Below are positions 26,227 to 36,704 of a stretch of 64,000 nt of DNA, in pieces. The translations under genes and the position numbers were made by a program. Under the pieces are notes generated by a model. It had not been told where the DNA came from. It saw only the letters and a program-made list of their open reading frames with translations, and searched no databases. The stretch lies in the NCBI GenBank assembly GCA_020249925.1, contig JADCER010000003.1:389464-453463 (forward strand), in the 5' to 3' direction. Numbering within the stretch: the stretch's first letter is position 1; each line of letters begins with the position of its first letter. The DNA comes from Roseomonas sp. (GTDB taxonomy: Bacteria > Pseudomonadota > Alphaproteobacteria > Acetobacterales > Acetobacteraceae).

Positions 26227-27828
26227 ATGCAAAGACGTGATGTCTTCAAATTTGGCGCCGCAGCAGGTGCCGCCGCAGCCGCAACCGCGCTGCCTTCCTT
26301 CGCCATTGCGCAGCCCACGCAGAACCGTGTGCTGAAAATGGTGCCGCAGGCAAACCTCACCAGCCTCGACCCCATTTGGACCACGGCCAATATCACCCGG
26401 AATTACGGGTATATGGTGTTTGACACGCTTTATGGCATGGATGCGCAATTCCAGCCGCAGCCGCAAATGGCCGCCGGCCATAGCAGCGATGATGGCGGGC
26501 GGAGTGTCACCATCACGCTGCGCCCCGGGCTGAAATTCCATGATGGGGAGCCTGTGCGCGCGCAGGATGTGGTGCCAAGCCTGCAACGCTGGATGAAGCG
26601 CAGCCCCTTTGGGCAGAAGCTGGCCACCGTGACGGATGACATCCAGATTTTGGATGATATGCGGATCCGCTTCCGCCTGAAAAAACCCTTCCCGCTGCTG
26701 TTCCATGCGCTGGCGCAGGTTTCCAATGGCCCGGCCTTCATCATGCCAGAGCGTCTGGCCAAGACCGATCCCTTCCAGCAGGTGCGCGAATCCATCGGCA
26801 GCGGTCCCTTCCGCTTCAGGGCCAATGAATTCAATTCCGGCAGCCTGGCGGTGTTTGAACGCTTCGCCGACTACGTGCCCGTGCCGACCGGCACGCCAAG
26901 CCTGACCGCCGGGCCGAAAATCGCGCATTTTGATCGCGTGGAATGGCACATCATTGTGGATGCCGCGACCGCCGCCGCCGCGATACAAACCGGCGAAATT
27001 GACTGGTACGAACAGCCGCCGCCGGAAGTGCAGCTGCTGCTCCGCCGCAACCGACAAGTGGTGATCGAAGCGATTGACCCGCTGCCGCTGACCGGCATTT
27101 TGCGCTTCAACCATCTGAATGGCCCCTTCAACAACAAGGCTTTGCGTCAGGCCTTACTGCCCGCGATCAACCAGCAGGATTTCATGCAGGCATCGGTCGG
27201 CACGGATCCTTCGCTCTACACCACCGGCGTTGGCATGTTCACGCCGGGCACGCCGCTTGCCAATGATGCCGGGCTGGCGCCGCTGATGGGGCCGCGCAGC
27301 ATTGACCGCGCGCGGGCATTGATGCGTGACGCGGGCTACACGAACCAGACCATGCGGCTGATCGGCCCGACGGATATTCTGGTGCCGGCCGCACTCACGC
27401 AGGTGGGTGCCGATCTGGTGCGCCGGCTTGGCTTCAATGCCGACATTGTCTTGAGCGATTGGGGCACCACTGTGCAGCGGCGCACCTCGCGGGAGCCGGT
27501 GGAGCGTGGCGGCTGGTCCATGCTTTTTACCTCCTTCTCGTCCTTCGATTTCGCCGATCCGGCGGCGCATTTCCCGCTGCGGGGCAATGGCACCAATGCC
27601 TGGTTCGGCTGGCCGGATGTCCCGCGGCTTGAGGAATTGCGCGATGCCTGGTTCGACGCGCCAGACCTTGCCGCGCAGCAGGCCATTGCGCGGGATATGC
27701 AAACGGTGGCGATGGATGAACTGCCCTATATCCCGCTTGGCTCCTACAAATCCATGACGGCCTTGCGCGCCAATCTGACCGGGCGCGTGCCGGGCCTGGC
27801 ACTTTATTGGGGCATCAGGCGGGGCTGA
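26227..27828 (+). CDS. ABC transporter substrate-binding protein, family 5 (peptide type), first of a tandem pair
   Basis: A periplasmic SBP_bac_5 receptor (533 aa) with a twin-arginine-like signal (QRRDVFKFG followed by an Ala-rich core to AIAQP). Family marks are LKMVPQANLTSLDPIW, GLKFHDGEPVRAQDVVPSL and RFNHLNGPFNNKALRQALL. It is the same length as the next gene and shares many blocks with it (e.g. RLAKTDPFQQV versus RIARTDPFQQV), so they are paralogs. It heads a second peptide-type operon ending at 33569. Confidence 0.9.
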   Translation: MQRRDVFKFGAAAGAAAAATALPSFAIAQPTQNRVLKMVPQANLTSLDPIWTTANITRNYGYMVFDTLYGMDAQFQPQPQMAAGHSSDDGGRSVTITLRPGLKFHDGEPVRAQDVVPSLQRWMKRSPFGQKLATVTDDIQILDDMRIRFRLKKPFPLLFHALAQVSNGPAFIMPERLAKTDPFQQVRESIGSGPFRFRANEFNSGSLAVFERFADYVPVPTGTPSLTAGPKIAHFDRVEWHIIVDAATAAAAIQTGEIDWYEQPPPEVQLLLRRNRQVVIEAIDPLPLTGILRFNHLNGPFNNKALRQALLPAINQQDFMQASVGTDPSLYTTGVGMFTPGTPLANDAGLAPLMGPRSIDRARALMRDAGYTNQTMRLIGPTDILVPAALTQVGADLVRRLGFNADIVLSDWGTTVQRRTSREPVERGGWSMLFTSFSSFDFADPAAHFPLRGNGTNAWFGWPDVPRLEELRDAWFDAPDLAAQQAIARDMQTVAMDELPYIPLGSYKSMTALRANLTGRVPGLALYWGIRRG

Positions 27829-28057
27829 AGGGCAGGGGCGGCCTTGCCACCCCAGGCGCGGCCATGGCGCGCCCGGCTGGCATGGCCCATGCATTCCTCG
27901 GCGGGGTCGGCTTAGCGCCAGGGGCGATCCCGGCTATTTGCGCCGCACTCAAAGCAGGCTAAGCGGGGTTATGGGCTCTGCTTTGCCATTCTATGAGGCA
28001 GAGTGATTTTCAACTGGGCAGTCTGGGCTGCCCCGAACATGGAATGGGAGACGGGAG

Positions 28058-29659
28058 ATGGATCGTAGAAACTTCCTCAAGGCAACAGCCGGCGTTGCGG
28101 CGCTGACGGGTGTGGGCGGGCTTTCCGCCCCGGCGCTGGCGCAGGGCGCTGCCGCGCGCACGCTGCGCTTCGTGCCACAGGCCAATCTGGCCAATTTCGA
28201 CCCCATCTGGGGCACGCAATATGTGGTGCGCAATGCTGCCGCCCTGGTGTGGGACACGCTTTACGGCTTCGATGACAAGCTGGAATCCAAGCGCCAGATG
28301 GTGGAAAGTGAGGAAGTTTCCTCTGATGGCAAGGTCTGGACCTTCCGTCTGCGTGAAGGGCTGATGTGGCATGATGGCACGCGCGTAACCGCGGCCGATT
28401 GCGTCGCCAGCCTCAATCGCTGGGCGGTGCGCGATGGCATGGGCCAGATGATCCGCGCGATCCAGGAAGAATTGGTGGCGGTGGATGACCGCACCTTCCG
28501 CTGGCGCCTGAAGGCGCCTTATCCCAAGATGCTGCTCGCGCTTGGCAAGAACAATACGCCAATGGCCTTCATGATGCCGGAACGTATCGCGCGTACCGAT
28601 CCCTTCCAGCAGGTCACGGAATTCGTCGGTTCCGGCCCCATGCGCTTTGTGCGCAATGAATGGGTCCCCGGCGCCCGCGCGGTCTTCACGCGTTTTGAAC
28701 AATATGTGCCGCGCAATGAACCTCCGTCATGGTTGGCGGGCGGCAAGCGCATGGGTGTGGACCGCATCGAATGGATCATCATGCCAGACCCGGCCACGGC
28801 TTCGGCGGCGCTGATGAACAATGAAATCGATTGGTGGGAAACCCCGCTGACCGATTTGATCCCGTCTTTGCGCCGCAACCGCAATGTGCGCGTGGATATC
28901 GCGGATCCGCTTGGCAATATCGGTTCCTTCCGCTTCAACCATTTGCATGCGCCCTTCAACGATGTGCGCGCGCGTCGGGCAGTGGCGATGGTCTTGAACC
29001 AGGAAGACTATATGCGCGCGGTGGTCGGTGATGACCGGGCGCTGTGGCAGACGCTGCCTTCCTTCTTCACGCCGGGCACGCCGCTTTATACGGAAGCCGG
29101 CGGTGATATCCTGAAAGGCCCGCGGAATGTTGCCGCCGCGCGTACGCTGCTGCGTGAAGCCGGCTATAATGGCCAGCCCATCACGGTACTGGTTGGGCAG
29201 GATCAGGCGCCGCTCAAGGCCATGGGTGAAGTGACCAATGCGCTGCTGCGTTCCATCGGCATGAATGTGGACTTTGTGGCGACCGATTGGGGCACGGTTG
29301 GTCAGCGCCGCGCGTCCAAATCACCGCCCGGTCAGGGTGGCTGGCATATCTTCCACACCTGGCATGCGGGTGCGGATTGCATCAACCCGGCAGCCTATCT
29401 TGCCCTTCGCGCCCATGGCGATGGCGCCTGGTTCGGCTGGCCCAAGGATGATGCGGTGGAAGCGGCCCGTGACAAGTGGTTCGAAGCGCCGGATCTGGCG
29501 GCGGAAAAGGCCGCGGTTGCGGAAATGAATGCCGCCGCCATGAGCCACATGACCTATGCGCCGACCGGCTTCTACAAGACCTATCAGGCGTGGCGCAGCA
29601 ATGTCACCGGCATCGTCGGCGGCCCGCTGCCCTTCTTCTGGGGTGTGAACAAGGCCTAA
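28058..29659 (+). CDS. ABC transporter substrate-binding protein, family 5 (peptide type), second of a tandem pair
   Basis: A periplasmic SBP_bac_5 receptor (533 aa) with a strong twin-arginine signal (DRRNFLK, then a hydrophobic core to APALAQG), suggesting export in folded form. Core marks are LRFVPQANLANFDPIWGTQYV, EGLMWHDGTRVTAADCVASL (split in the protein, about residues 103-122) and FNHLHAPFNDVRARRAVA. A 229-base gap separates it from the first copy and 21 bases from the permease gene, so it is probably the main receptor for this transporter. Confidence 0.92.
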   Translation: MDRRNFLKATAGVAALTGVGGLSAPALAQGAAARTLRFVPQANLANFDPIWGTQYVVRNAAALVWDTLYGFDDKLESKRQMVESEEVSSDGKVWTFRLREGLMWHDGTRVTAADCVASLNRWAVRDGMGQMIRAIQEELVAVDDRTFRWRLKAPYPKMLLALGKNNTPMAFMMPERIARTDPFQQVTEFVGSGPMRFVRNEWVPGARAVFTRFEQYVPRNEPPSWLAGGKRMGVDRIEWIIMPDPATASAALMNNEIDWWETPLTDLIPSLRRNRNVRVDIADPLGNIGSFRFNHLHAPFNDVRARRAVAMVLNQEDYMRAVVGDDRALWQTLPSFFTPGTPLYTEAGGDILKGPRNVAAARTLLREAGYNGQPITVLVGQDQAPLKAMGEVTNALLRSIGMNVDFVATDWGTVGQRRASKSPPGQGGWHIFHTWHAGADCINPAAYLALRAHGDGAWFGWPKDDAVEAARDKWFEAPDLAAEKAAVAEMNAAAMSHMTYAPTGFYKTYQAWRSNVTGIVGGPLPFFWGVNKA

Positions 29660-29680
29660 TCAGGAAAGATTGCCGGGAAC

Positions 29681-30622
29681 ATGTTCGCCTATATCGTCCG
29701 ACGCGTCTTGGCCACCATTCCGGTGATGGCCATCGTCGCGCTTTTTGTCTTTAGTCTGCTCTACATCGCGCCGGGCGACCCGGCCGCGGTGATTGCGGGC
29801 GATCAGGCGACGCCTGAAGATGTGGAACGCATTCGTGCCAGCCTCGGCCTCGACCGGCCCTTTTTGATCCGGTTCGGGGAATGGGTCTGGCGTATTCTTC
29901 AGGGTGATCTCGGCGTCTCAATTTTCACCAATCTGCCGGTTTCAACCATGATCCAGCAGCGTATTGAACCGACGCTGTCGCTCATGATCATCACGCTCAT
30001 CCTGGCGGTTTCCATCGCCATCCCGATGGGCGTGATCGCCGCCTGGAAGCAGGGGACGATGGTTGACCGTACGGTGATGGGATTTGCCGTTCTGGGCTTT
30101 TCCGTCCCCGTCTTCGTGGTGGGCTATGTCTTGGCCTATATCTTCGCGTTGGAACTCGATTGGGTGCCGGTGCAGGGCTATACGCCAATCAAACAGGGTT
30201 TCTTCCCCTGGTTTCAGAACCTTATCCTGCCCGCCGTGGCGCTCGGCACTGTCTATATCGCGCTGATCGCACGCATCACGCGCGCGACCATGCTTGAAGT
30301 GCTGCAACAGGATTATATCCGCACCGCCCGCGCCAAAGGGGCGGGGCAGCGGAGCATCCTGTTCCTGCATGCGCTGAAGAACGCCGCCGTGCCGATCGTG
30401 ACCGTGATTGGCATCGGCATTGCGCTGCTGATCGGTGGTGCGGTGGTGACGGAAAGCGTCTTCGCCATCCCGGGCCTTGGGCGCCTGACGGTGGATGCCA
30501 TTCTGCGGCGCGACTATCCTGTGATCCAGGGCGTCGTGCTGCTGTTTTCCTTTGTCTATGTGCTGGTGAATCTTTTGATTGACCTGCTCTACACCATTCT
30601 GGACCCGAGGATCAGATACTGA
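29681..30622 (+). CDS. Peptide-type ABC transporter permease (DppB-like), second system
   Basis: An inner-membrane permease (313 aa). It opens with YIVRRVLATIPVMAIVALFV and APGDPAAVIAGDQAT, and the EAA loop (DYIRTARAKGAGQRSILFLH) is intact. About six membrane segments are visible. Its stop overlaps the next start by one base (TGATG). Confidence 0.92.
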   Translation: MFAYIVRRVLATIPVMAIVALFVFSLLYIAPGDPAAVIAGDQATPEDVERIRASLGLDRPFLIRFGEWVWRILQGDLGVSIFTNLPVSTMIQQRIEPTLSLMIITLILAVSIAIPMGVIAAWKQGTMVDRTVMGFAVLGFSVPVFVVGYVLAYIFALELDWVPVQGYTPIKQGFFPWFQNLILPAVALGTVYIALIARITRATMLEVLQQDYIRTARAKGAGQRSILFLHALKNAAVPIVTVIGIGIALLIGGAVVTESVFAIPGLGRLTVDAILRRDYPVIQGVVLLFSFVYVLVNLLIDLLYTILDPRIRY

Positions 30623-31548
30623 TGTCCGCCTCCATCCTCGACCCCAAGGGCATCACCGCCGCAAATGTCGCGGTGGCGCCCTCGCTTCCCGATATCATGC
30701 CGCCGGTGAAGGCCCGGGGCGGGTTTTTCGGCTTCATGCGGCGCAACCCGGCGATTGCCATTGGCGGATCGCTGGTGACGCTGATGGTGCTGGTGGCGAT
30801 TTTCGCCCCGCTGCTGTTCACCAAGGACCCCACTGCACTTGCCCCGGCGCTGCGCACGCGCGAACCCTCTGCCACGCATTGGTTCGGCACGGATATGCTG
30901 GGGCGCGATATCTATTCGCGCGTGCTCTATGGTGCCCGCGTTTCGCTGCTGGTTGGGTTTTCGGTCGCGGTGCTCGCTTCTATCATCGGCCTTACCATCG
31001 GCATGATCTCCGGCTTTGTGCGCTGGGCCGATAGCATCATCATGCGCGTGATGGATGGCATGATGTCCATCCCGCCGATCCTGCTTGCCATCGCGCTGAT
31101 GGCACTCACGCGCGGTTCGGTGCAAAATGTGATCATCGCCATCACCATTGCGGAAATCCCGCGCGTCTCGCGCCTGGTGCGCGGCGTGGTGCTGTCCTTG
31201 CGTGAACAGCCCTATGTGGATGCGGCGGTAGCGGCAGGTACGCGCACGCCGGTCATCATCTGGCGCCATATCCTGCCCAATACGCTGGCGCCGATCACCG
31301 TGCAGGCAACCTATATCTGCGCCTCGGCGATGATTGTGGAAAGCATCCTGTCCTTCATTGGCGCCGGTACGCCGCCCATCATCCCATCCTGGGGGAATAT
31401 CATGGCCGAAGGCCGCGCGCTCTGGCAGGTGAAACCCTATATCGTCTTTTTCCCCGCCATCTTCCTGTCCATCACCGTGCTGGCCGTGAACCTGCTCGGC
31501 GATGGTTTGCGGGATGCGCTCGACCCGCGCATGGCAAAGAGGCTCTGA
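30622..31548 (+). CDS. Peptide-type ABC transporter permease (DppC-like), second system
   Basis: The partner permease (308 aa) with a longer cytoplasmic N-terminus (about 35 residues before GFFGFMRRNPAIAIGG). It has THWFGTDMLGRDIYSRVLYG, the EAA loop (PYVDAAVAAGTRTPVIIWRH) and the terminal LLGDGLRDALDPRMAK. The ATPase gene follows after 3 bases. Confidence 0.92.
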   Translation: MSASILDPKGITAANVAVAPSLPDIMPPVKARGGFFGFMRRNPAIAIGGSLVTLMVLVAIFAPLLFTKDPTALAPALRTREPSATHWFGTDMLGRDIYSRVLYGARVSLLVGFSVAVLASIIGLTIGMISGFVRWADSIIMRVMDGMMSIPPILLAIALMALTRGSVQNVIIAITIAEIPRVSRLVRGVVLSLREQPYVDAAVAAGTRTPVIIWRHILPNTLAPITVQATYICASAMIVESILSFIGAGTPPIIPSWGNIMAEGRALWQVKPYIVFFPAIFLSITVLAVNLLGDGLRDALDPRMAKRL

Positions 31549-31551
31549 CCC

Positions 31552-32541
31552 ATGGCGATGCTCGAAATTGACAATCTGCAAACCCATTTCCGCACGCCCG
31601 ATGGCATTAACCGTGCGGTGGATGGTGTTTCCTTTCATGTCGAAGCCGGGGAAACGCTGGCCGTGGTGGGCGAAAGCGGTTGCGGCAAATCCGTCACCGC
31701 CATGTCCATCCTGCGCCTGATCCCGGAACCGCCCGGCAAGCTGGCCGGTGCCATCCGCTTCAATGGCAAGAACCTGCTTGATCTTTCGGAAGCCGAAATG
31801 CGCGGCATTCGCGGCAATGAGATCAGCATGATCTTCCAGGAACCCATGACCTCGCTGAACCCGGTGCTGACGGTGGGCCGCCAGATCGGGGAGACGTTGC
31901 GCCTCCACCAGGGCATGTCGGCGCAGCAGGCGGAAGACCGCGCGGTGGAAATGCTGAAGCTGGTCGGCATTCCGGAAGCCGAACGGCGCGTGAAGGAATA
32001 TCCGCATCAGCTTTCAGGCGGTATGCGCCAGCGCGTGATGATCGCGATCGCGCTTGCCTGCAACCCGAAGCTACTGATCGCCGATGAACCAACAACAGCG
32101 CTGGACGTGACCATTCAGGCGCAGATCCTCGATCTGATGCGCGACCTCAAGCATCGCGTGGGTGCGGCCATTGTGCTGATCACCCATGATCTTGGCGTGG
32201 TCGCGGAAGTGGCCGAACGCGTGGTGGTGATGTATGCCGGGCGTAAGGTGGAAGAAGCGAAGGTCGGGCCTTTGTTCCGCAACCCGCGCCACCCCTATAC
32301 GCAAGGCCTGCTTGGGTCCGTGCCGAAGCTCGGTTCCTCACTGGATGGGACGGAAACGCGTTTGCAGGAAATCCCCGGCCTGGTGCCAAGCCTCAAGAAG
32401 AAGCTTGAAGGCTGCGTTTTCGCCAGCCGTTGCAACTATGCCACTGATCTTTGTCGCAGCGTCGCCCCGGGCCTCGAAGAAAAGGCGCCCGGCCATATCG
32501 TCGCCTGTCATTACGCCGTGAAGGAGGCCGCCGCAGCATGA
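31552..32541 (+). CDS. Peptide-type ABC transporter ATP-binding protein (DppD-like), second system
   Basis: An ATPase (329 aa) with Walker [28 protein letters not shown], signature [16 protein letters not shown], Walker [15 protein letters not shown] and [11 protein letters not shown]. The C-terminal Cys element ([10 protein letters not shown]) is present. It overlaps the next ATPase by ATGA. Confidence 0.92.
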   Translation: MAMLEIDNLQTHFRTPDGINRAVDGVSFHVEAGETLAVVGESGCGKSVTAMSILRLIPEPPGKLAGAIRFNGKNLLDLSEAEMRGIRGNEISMIFQEPMTSLNPVLTVGRQIGETLRLHQGMSAQQAEDRAVEMLKLVGIPEAERRVKEYPHQLSGGMRQRVMIAIALACNPKLLIADEPTTALDVTIQAQILDLMRDLKHRVGAAIVLITHDLGVVAEVAERVVVMYAGRKVEEAKVGPLFRNPRHPYTQGLLGSVPKLGSSLDGTETRLQEIPGLVPSLKKKLEGCVFASRCNYATDLCRSVAPGLEEKAPGHIVACHYAVKEAAAA

Positions 32542-33569
32542 GCACGCCTCTGCTCGAGGTCCATGACCTCAAGAAACACTTCCCCGTCCGCGCCGGCTTC
32601 CTGGGCGGCGTCACCGGCTATGTCTATGCGGTGGATGGCATTTCCTTTTCCATCGCCAAGGGGGAGACGCTGTCGCTGGTGGGTGAATCCGGCTGCGGCA
32701 AATCCACCGTCGGCAAGGCCATTCTGCGCCTGTTCGACATCACCGGCGGGCAGGTCACGCTGGATGGCACGCGCATTGACGATATGCCCGCCAGTACGCT
32801 GCGTCCGCTGCGCCGGCGCATGCAGGTGGTGTTTCAGGACCCCTATTCATCGCTCAATCCGCGCATGCGGGTGCGGGATATTCTGGCCGAGCCGATCCGC
32901 AATTTTGGCCTGGCCAAGGATGCCGCTGACCTCGAAAAGCGCGTGGGTGATCTGATGGACCGCGTGCGCCTGCCGCGTGATGCGGTGGGCCGCTGGCCGC
33001 ATGAATTCTCGGGCGGGCAGCGTCAGCGCATCGGCATCGCCCGCGCGCTGGCAGCCGAACCCGATCTGATCATTTGCGATGAGGCGGTCTCCGCGCTTGA
33101 CGTGTCCGTGAAGGCGCAGATCGTGAACCTGCTGCAGGATTTGCAGAAGGAACTTGGCCTCGCGCTGCTGTTCATCAGCCATGATCTGGCGATTGTGGAA
33201 CACATGACGCATCGCGTGGCGGTCATGTACCTTGGCAAGATCGTGGAAGTGGCCCCGAAGCGTGAGTTGTTTGCCGCGCCCAAGCACCCCTATACGGAAG
33301 CGCTGCTGTCTGCCGTGCCGGTGCCCGAACCGGGGGCGCAGCGGGAGCGCATCATCCTGAAGGGCGATGTGCCAAGCCCGATCAACCCGCCCAAGGGCTG
33401 CCGCTTCCATACGCGCTGCCCCTATGCCTTTGATCGCTGCCGGCAGGATGAACCGGCACTGCGCCAGACGGAGCCCGGGCACTGGGCCGCCTGCCATTTG
33501 CATGACCGTCCGGCGGCCGAAAACCCGCTGGCCGGGGCCAAGGGTGCCGCGCTGATCGCCAAGCACTAA
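32538..33569 (+). CDS. Peptide-type ABC transporter ATP-binding protein (DppF-like), second system
   Basis: An ATPase (343 aa) that completes the second importer. It has Walker [29 protein letters not shown], signature [16 protein letters not shown], Walker [16 protein letters not shown] and [10 protein letters not shown]. The usual DEP after Walker B reads DEA. The C-terminal Cys motif is [10 protein letters not shown]. Start 32538 sits in an ATGA overlap; a longer frame from 32451 lies in the end of the upstream gene. A terminator follows. Confidence 0.92.
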   Translation: MSTPLLEVHDLKKHFPVRAGFLGGVTGYVYAVDGISFSIAKGETLSLVGESGCGKSTVGKAILRLFDITGGQVTLDGTRIDDMPASTLRPLRRRMQVVFQDPYSSLNPRMRVRDILAEPIRNFGLAKDAADLEKRVGDLMDRVRLPRDAVGRWPHEFSGGQRQRIGIARALAAEPDLIICDEAVSALDVSVKAQIVNLLQDLQKELGLALLFISHDLAIVEHMTHRVAVMYLGKIVEVAPKRELFAAPKHPYTEALLSAVPVPEPGAQRERIILKGDVPSPINPPKGCRFHTRCPYAFDRCRQDEPALRQTEPGHWAACHLHDRPAAENPLAGAKGAALIAKH

Positions 33570-33574
33570 ACTGC

Positions 33575-33607
33575 AAAGCGCCCCCTTGCCGCGGGGCGCT
33601 TTCTTCG
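33575..33607 (+). terminator. Terminator of the second peptide-type operon
   Basis: AAAGCGCCCC pairs with GGGGCGCTTT across a short loop and is followed by CTTC, 5 bases after the stop codon. Confidence 0.75.
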
Positions 33608-33718
33608 GGCATGATTTTACTTGGAAAAGCTTGACGAAGCCCCACCGCTTGGGTGAGGCTTTGGGTTGAAACATCCCTGGCCCATGGTCAGGTAGAAACA
33701 AAGATTGGGAGACGCGCT

Positions 33719-34222
33719 ATGCCGCAGGTGACACTTACCGTGAATGGTCAAACCCATACGGCCGAGGTTGAAGGCCGTACACTTCTGGTGGAATTGCTGC
33801 GTGAGAAGCTGCGCATGACCGGCACGCATGTCGGCTGCGATACCAGCCAATGCGGCGCCTGCGTGGTGCATATCAATGGCGAAAGCGTGAAATCCTGCAC
33901 GACGCTGGCCGTGATGTGCAATGGCGCGAATGTCACCACCATTGAAGGCCTGGCCGCCGCCGATGGCACGCTGCATGTGATGCAGGAAGCCTTCCGCGAA
34001 TACCACGCCCTGCAATGCGGTTTCTGCACACCGGGCATGGTCATGAGCGCGATTGACCTGGTGAACAAGCACCCGAATGGCATCACGGAACAGCAAATCC
34101 GCGAAGGGCTGGAAGGCAATCTCTGCCGCTGCACTGGCTATCACAACATCGTGAAGGCCATCGCGGCGGCGGCGGAAGTGATGCAGGGCAGGCGCCGTGA
34201 AATGGCGCGCGCTGCCGACTAA
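33719..34222 (+). CDS. Molybdenum hydroxylase small subunit, 2Fe-2S (CoxS-like)
   Basis: The electron-transfer subunit (167 aa) of a xanthine oxidase-family enzyme. The N-terminal plant-ferredoxin cluster has [12 protein letters not shown] and a later Cys (VKSC). The C-terminal cluster has CGFCTPGM and CRCTGYHNI, so all eight cysteines are present. ATG 33719 follows GGGAGACGCGCT; the longer upstream frame is not needed. It is followed by large and medium subunits, giving S-L-M order. Confidence 0.92.
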   Translation: MPQVTLTVNGQTHTAEVEGRTLLVELLREKLRMTGTHVGCDTSQCGACVVHINGESVKSCTTLAVMCNGANVTTIEGLAAADGTLHVMQEAFREYHALQCGFCTPGMVMSAIDLVNKHPNGITEQQIREGLEGNLCRCTGYHNIVKAIAAAAEVMQGRRREMARAAD

Positions 34223-34301
34223 GGGGGCAGGGGCAAAACCCTGCCTTTGGGCCAGCAATAAGGCCGCGACACAGCAATCAGCCTGATGGGAGGCAAGACA
34301 A

Positions 34302-36692
34302 ATGAACGTGGTGACACCGTTTGAAGGCATCGGCGCCAGCGTCCGCCGCAAGGAAGATTTCCGCTTCATCCAGGGCCGCGGCGCCTATACGGATGATGCG
34401 GATAAGCCCGGGCAGCTTCATGCCTGGATCCTGCGCAGCCCGCATGCCCATGCCCGCATCAAATCCGTGGACATCTCGGCGGCCGCTTCCATGCCGGGTG
34501 TCGTCGAAATCTATACCGGCGCCGATATGGCGAAGGATGGCGTGGGTGGCCTACCTTGCGGTTGGCAAATCCACAACAAGGATGGTTCGCCCATGGCCGA
34601 ACCGCCGCATCCGGTTTTGGCACAGGACAAGGTGCGCCATGTGGGTGACCCGGTGGCGGTTGCCATTGCAGCCACGCGCCAGCAGGCGCGCGATGCTGCC
34701 GAAGCCATTGCGGTTGATTACGAAGTGCTGCCCGCCGCCGCCACCATGGAAGCGGCGCTGAAGCCCGGTGCAGCCGCCATTCATGACGGTGTGGCCGGGA
34801 ACCTATGTTATGATTGGCATATCGGCGATAAGGCCGTGGTGGATGCCGCCTTTGCCGGTGCCGCGCATGTGGTGAAATTCGATCTGGTGAATAACCGCCT
34901 GATCCCGAATGCCATGGAACCCCGTTCCGCGGTTGGCGAGTTTGATCGCAGCTCGGGCGACTATACACTCACCACCACCAGCCAGAACCCGCATGTCATT
35001 CGCCTGCTCATGGGTGCCCATGTGCTCCATCTGCCGGAATCGAAGCTGCGCGTGATTGCGCCTGATGTCGGCGGCGGCTTTGGCAGCAAGATCTACCATT
35101 ACGCGGAAGAAGCCATCGTCACCTGGTCCGCCGGCAAGCTCGGCCGCCCGGTACGCTGGACGGCGGATCGTACCGAAAGCTTCATGTCCGATGCCCATGG
35201 GCGCGATCATGTGAGCCACGCCGAATTGGCGCTGGATGCCAATGGCAAGATCCTCGGGCTGCGGGTTTCCACCCTTGCGAATATGGGCGCCTATCTTTCC
35301 ACCTTCGCGCCCTGTGTGCCGACCTATCTCTACGCCACGCTGCTTGCGGGCGTGTACACCACGCCGGTGATCTATTGCGAAGTGAAGGCCGTTTTCACCA
35401 ATACTGTGCCGGTGGATGCCTATCGCGGCGCCGGCCGGCCGGAAGCGACCTTCCTGCTGGAACGCCTGATGGATGTGGCCGCGAAGCAGACCGGGATTGA
35501 CCGGGTGGAACTGCGTCGGCGGAATTTTATTCAGCCCGATCAATTCCCGTATCAGACGCCGGTCGCGCTGCAATATGACAGCGGCAATTACCACGCGACC
35601 CTGGAACAGGCGCTTGCCTCCGCCGATTGGGCCGGCTTCCCGGCACGGCGTGCGGAAGCAGCCAAGCGCGGCAAGCTGCGTGGCATTGGCTGTTCCACCT
35701 ATCTGGAAGCCTGCGGCATTGCGCCTTCTGCCGTGGTTGGCAGCCTTGGCGCCCGCGCCGGGCTTTATGAGGTCGGCACCATCCGCGTGCATCCCACGGG
35801 CAGCGTGACCGTCCTGACCGGCGCGCATAGCCATGGCCAGGGCCATGAGACCACCTTCGCGCAGTTGGTCGCTGACAAGCTCGGCGTGCCGGTGGCGCAG
35901 GTTGATATCGTGCATGGCGATACCGCCAAGGTGCCCTTCGGCATGGGCACCTATGGGTCTCGGAGCCTGGCCGTTGGTGGCAGCGCCATGATGAAGGCGA
36001 TGGACAAGATCATTGCCAAGGGCAAGCGCATCGCCGCGCATCTTATGGAAGCCTCGGTGGACGATATTGAATTCGATCGTGGCACCTTCCGCGTGGCCGG
36101 CACGGACAAGACCAAGGCCTTGGTGGATATCAGCGTCGCGGCCTATGTGCCGCACAACTACCCGATTGAGGAATTGGAGCCGGGCCTGGAAGAAACCGCC
36201 TTCTATGACCCGAAAAACTTCACCTATCCGGGTGGCTGCCATATCGCGGAGGTGGAGATTGATCCCGAAACCGGCCGCACATCCGTGATTAACTTCACCG
36301 CCGTGGATGATGTGGGCCGCGTGATCAACCCGATGATCGTGGAAGGCCAGGTGCAGGGCGGTGTCGCGCAGGGGATCGGGCAGGCCTTGCTTGAAACCTG
36401 CGTCTATGATGCGGATGGCCAGCTGCTGTCCGGTTCCATGATGGATTACACCATGCCAAGGGCGGATGATCTGCCGCCCGTTTCGGTTGCGACTCATACC
36501 ACGCTTTGCACCCATAACCCGCTTGGGGTGAAGGGCTGCGGCGAGGTGGGGGCCATTGGCTCACCGCCCGCCGTGATCAATGCGGTGGTGGATGCGCTGT
36601 CCGATTATGGCGTGACGCATGTCGAAATGCCGGCGACCCCGGCAAAACTCTGGCAGATCATCAATAGCGGCCGCCGCGCGGCGGCAGAATAA
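34302..36692 (+). CDS. Molybdenum hydroxylase large subunit, form II CO-dehydrogenase-like (CoxL-like)
   Basis: The molybdopterin-binding catalytic subunit (796 aa) of the xanthine dehydrogenase/aerobic CO dehydrogenase family. Visible marks are [19 protein letters not shown] at the N-terminus, [14 protein letters not shown], and the active-site loop [12 protein letters not shown]. That loop is the form II signature AYRGAGR; form I CO dehydrogenase has AYxCSFR with the copper-ligand Cys. The Cu-binding Cys is therefore absent. [10 protein letters not shown] and the catalytic Glu in [12 protein letters not shown] are present. The substrate is probably an N-heterocycle, aldehyde or purine-like compound rather than CO, but form II substrates are poorly known. 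Confidence 0.9.
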   Translation: MNVVTPFEGIGASVRRKEDFRFIQGRGAYTDDADKPGQLHAWILRSPHAHARIKSVDISAAASMPGVVEIYTGADMAKDGVGGLPCGWQIHNKDGSPMAEPPHPVLAQDKVRHVGDPVAVAIAATRQQARDAAEAIAVDYEVLPAAATMEAALKPGAAAIHDGVAGNLCYDWHIGDKAVVDAAFAGAAHVVKFDLVNNRLIPNAMEPRSAVGEFDRSSGDYTLTTTSQNPHVIRLLMGAHVLHLPESKLRVIAPDVGGGFGSKIYHYAEEAIVTWSAGKLGRPVRWTADRTESFMSDAHGRDHVSHAELALDANGKILGLRVSTLANMGAYLSTFAPCVPTYLYATLLAGVYTTPVIYCEVKAVFTNTVPVDAYRGAGRPEATFLLERLMDVAAKQTGIDRVELRRRNFIQPDQFPYQTPVALQYDSGNYHATLEQALASADWAGFPARRAEAAKRGKLRGIGCSTYLEACGIAPSAVVGSLGARAGLYEVGTIRVHPTGSVTVLTGAHSHGQGHETTFAQLVADKLGVPVAQVDIVHGDTAKVPFGMGTYGSRSLAVGGSAMMKAMDKIIAKGKRIAAHLMEASVDDIEFDRGTFRVAGTDKTKALVDISVAAYVPHNYPIEELEPGLEETAFYDPKNFTYPGGCHIAEVEIDPETGRTSVINFTAVDDVGRVINPMIVEGQVQGGVAQGIGQALLETCVYDADGQLLSGSMMDYTMPRADDLPPVSVATHTTLCTHNPLGVKGCGEVGAIGSPPAVINAVVDALSDYGVTHVEMPATPAKLWQIINSGRRAAAE

Positions 36693-36704
36693 GGGACCAT
36701 AGCC

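Noticed and set aside
34803..36515. A 570-codon open frame on the minus strand
   Set aside because: It is antisense to the molybdenum hydroxylase large subunit and has the shadow-frame composition seen opposite many GC-rich genes.
34302..36692. True aerobic CO dehydrogenase (form I)
   Set aside because: The active-site loop is AYRGAGR and lacks the copper-ligand Cys of AYxCSFR.
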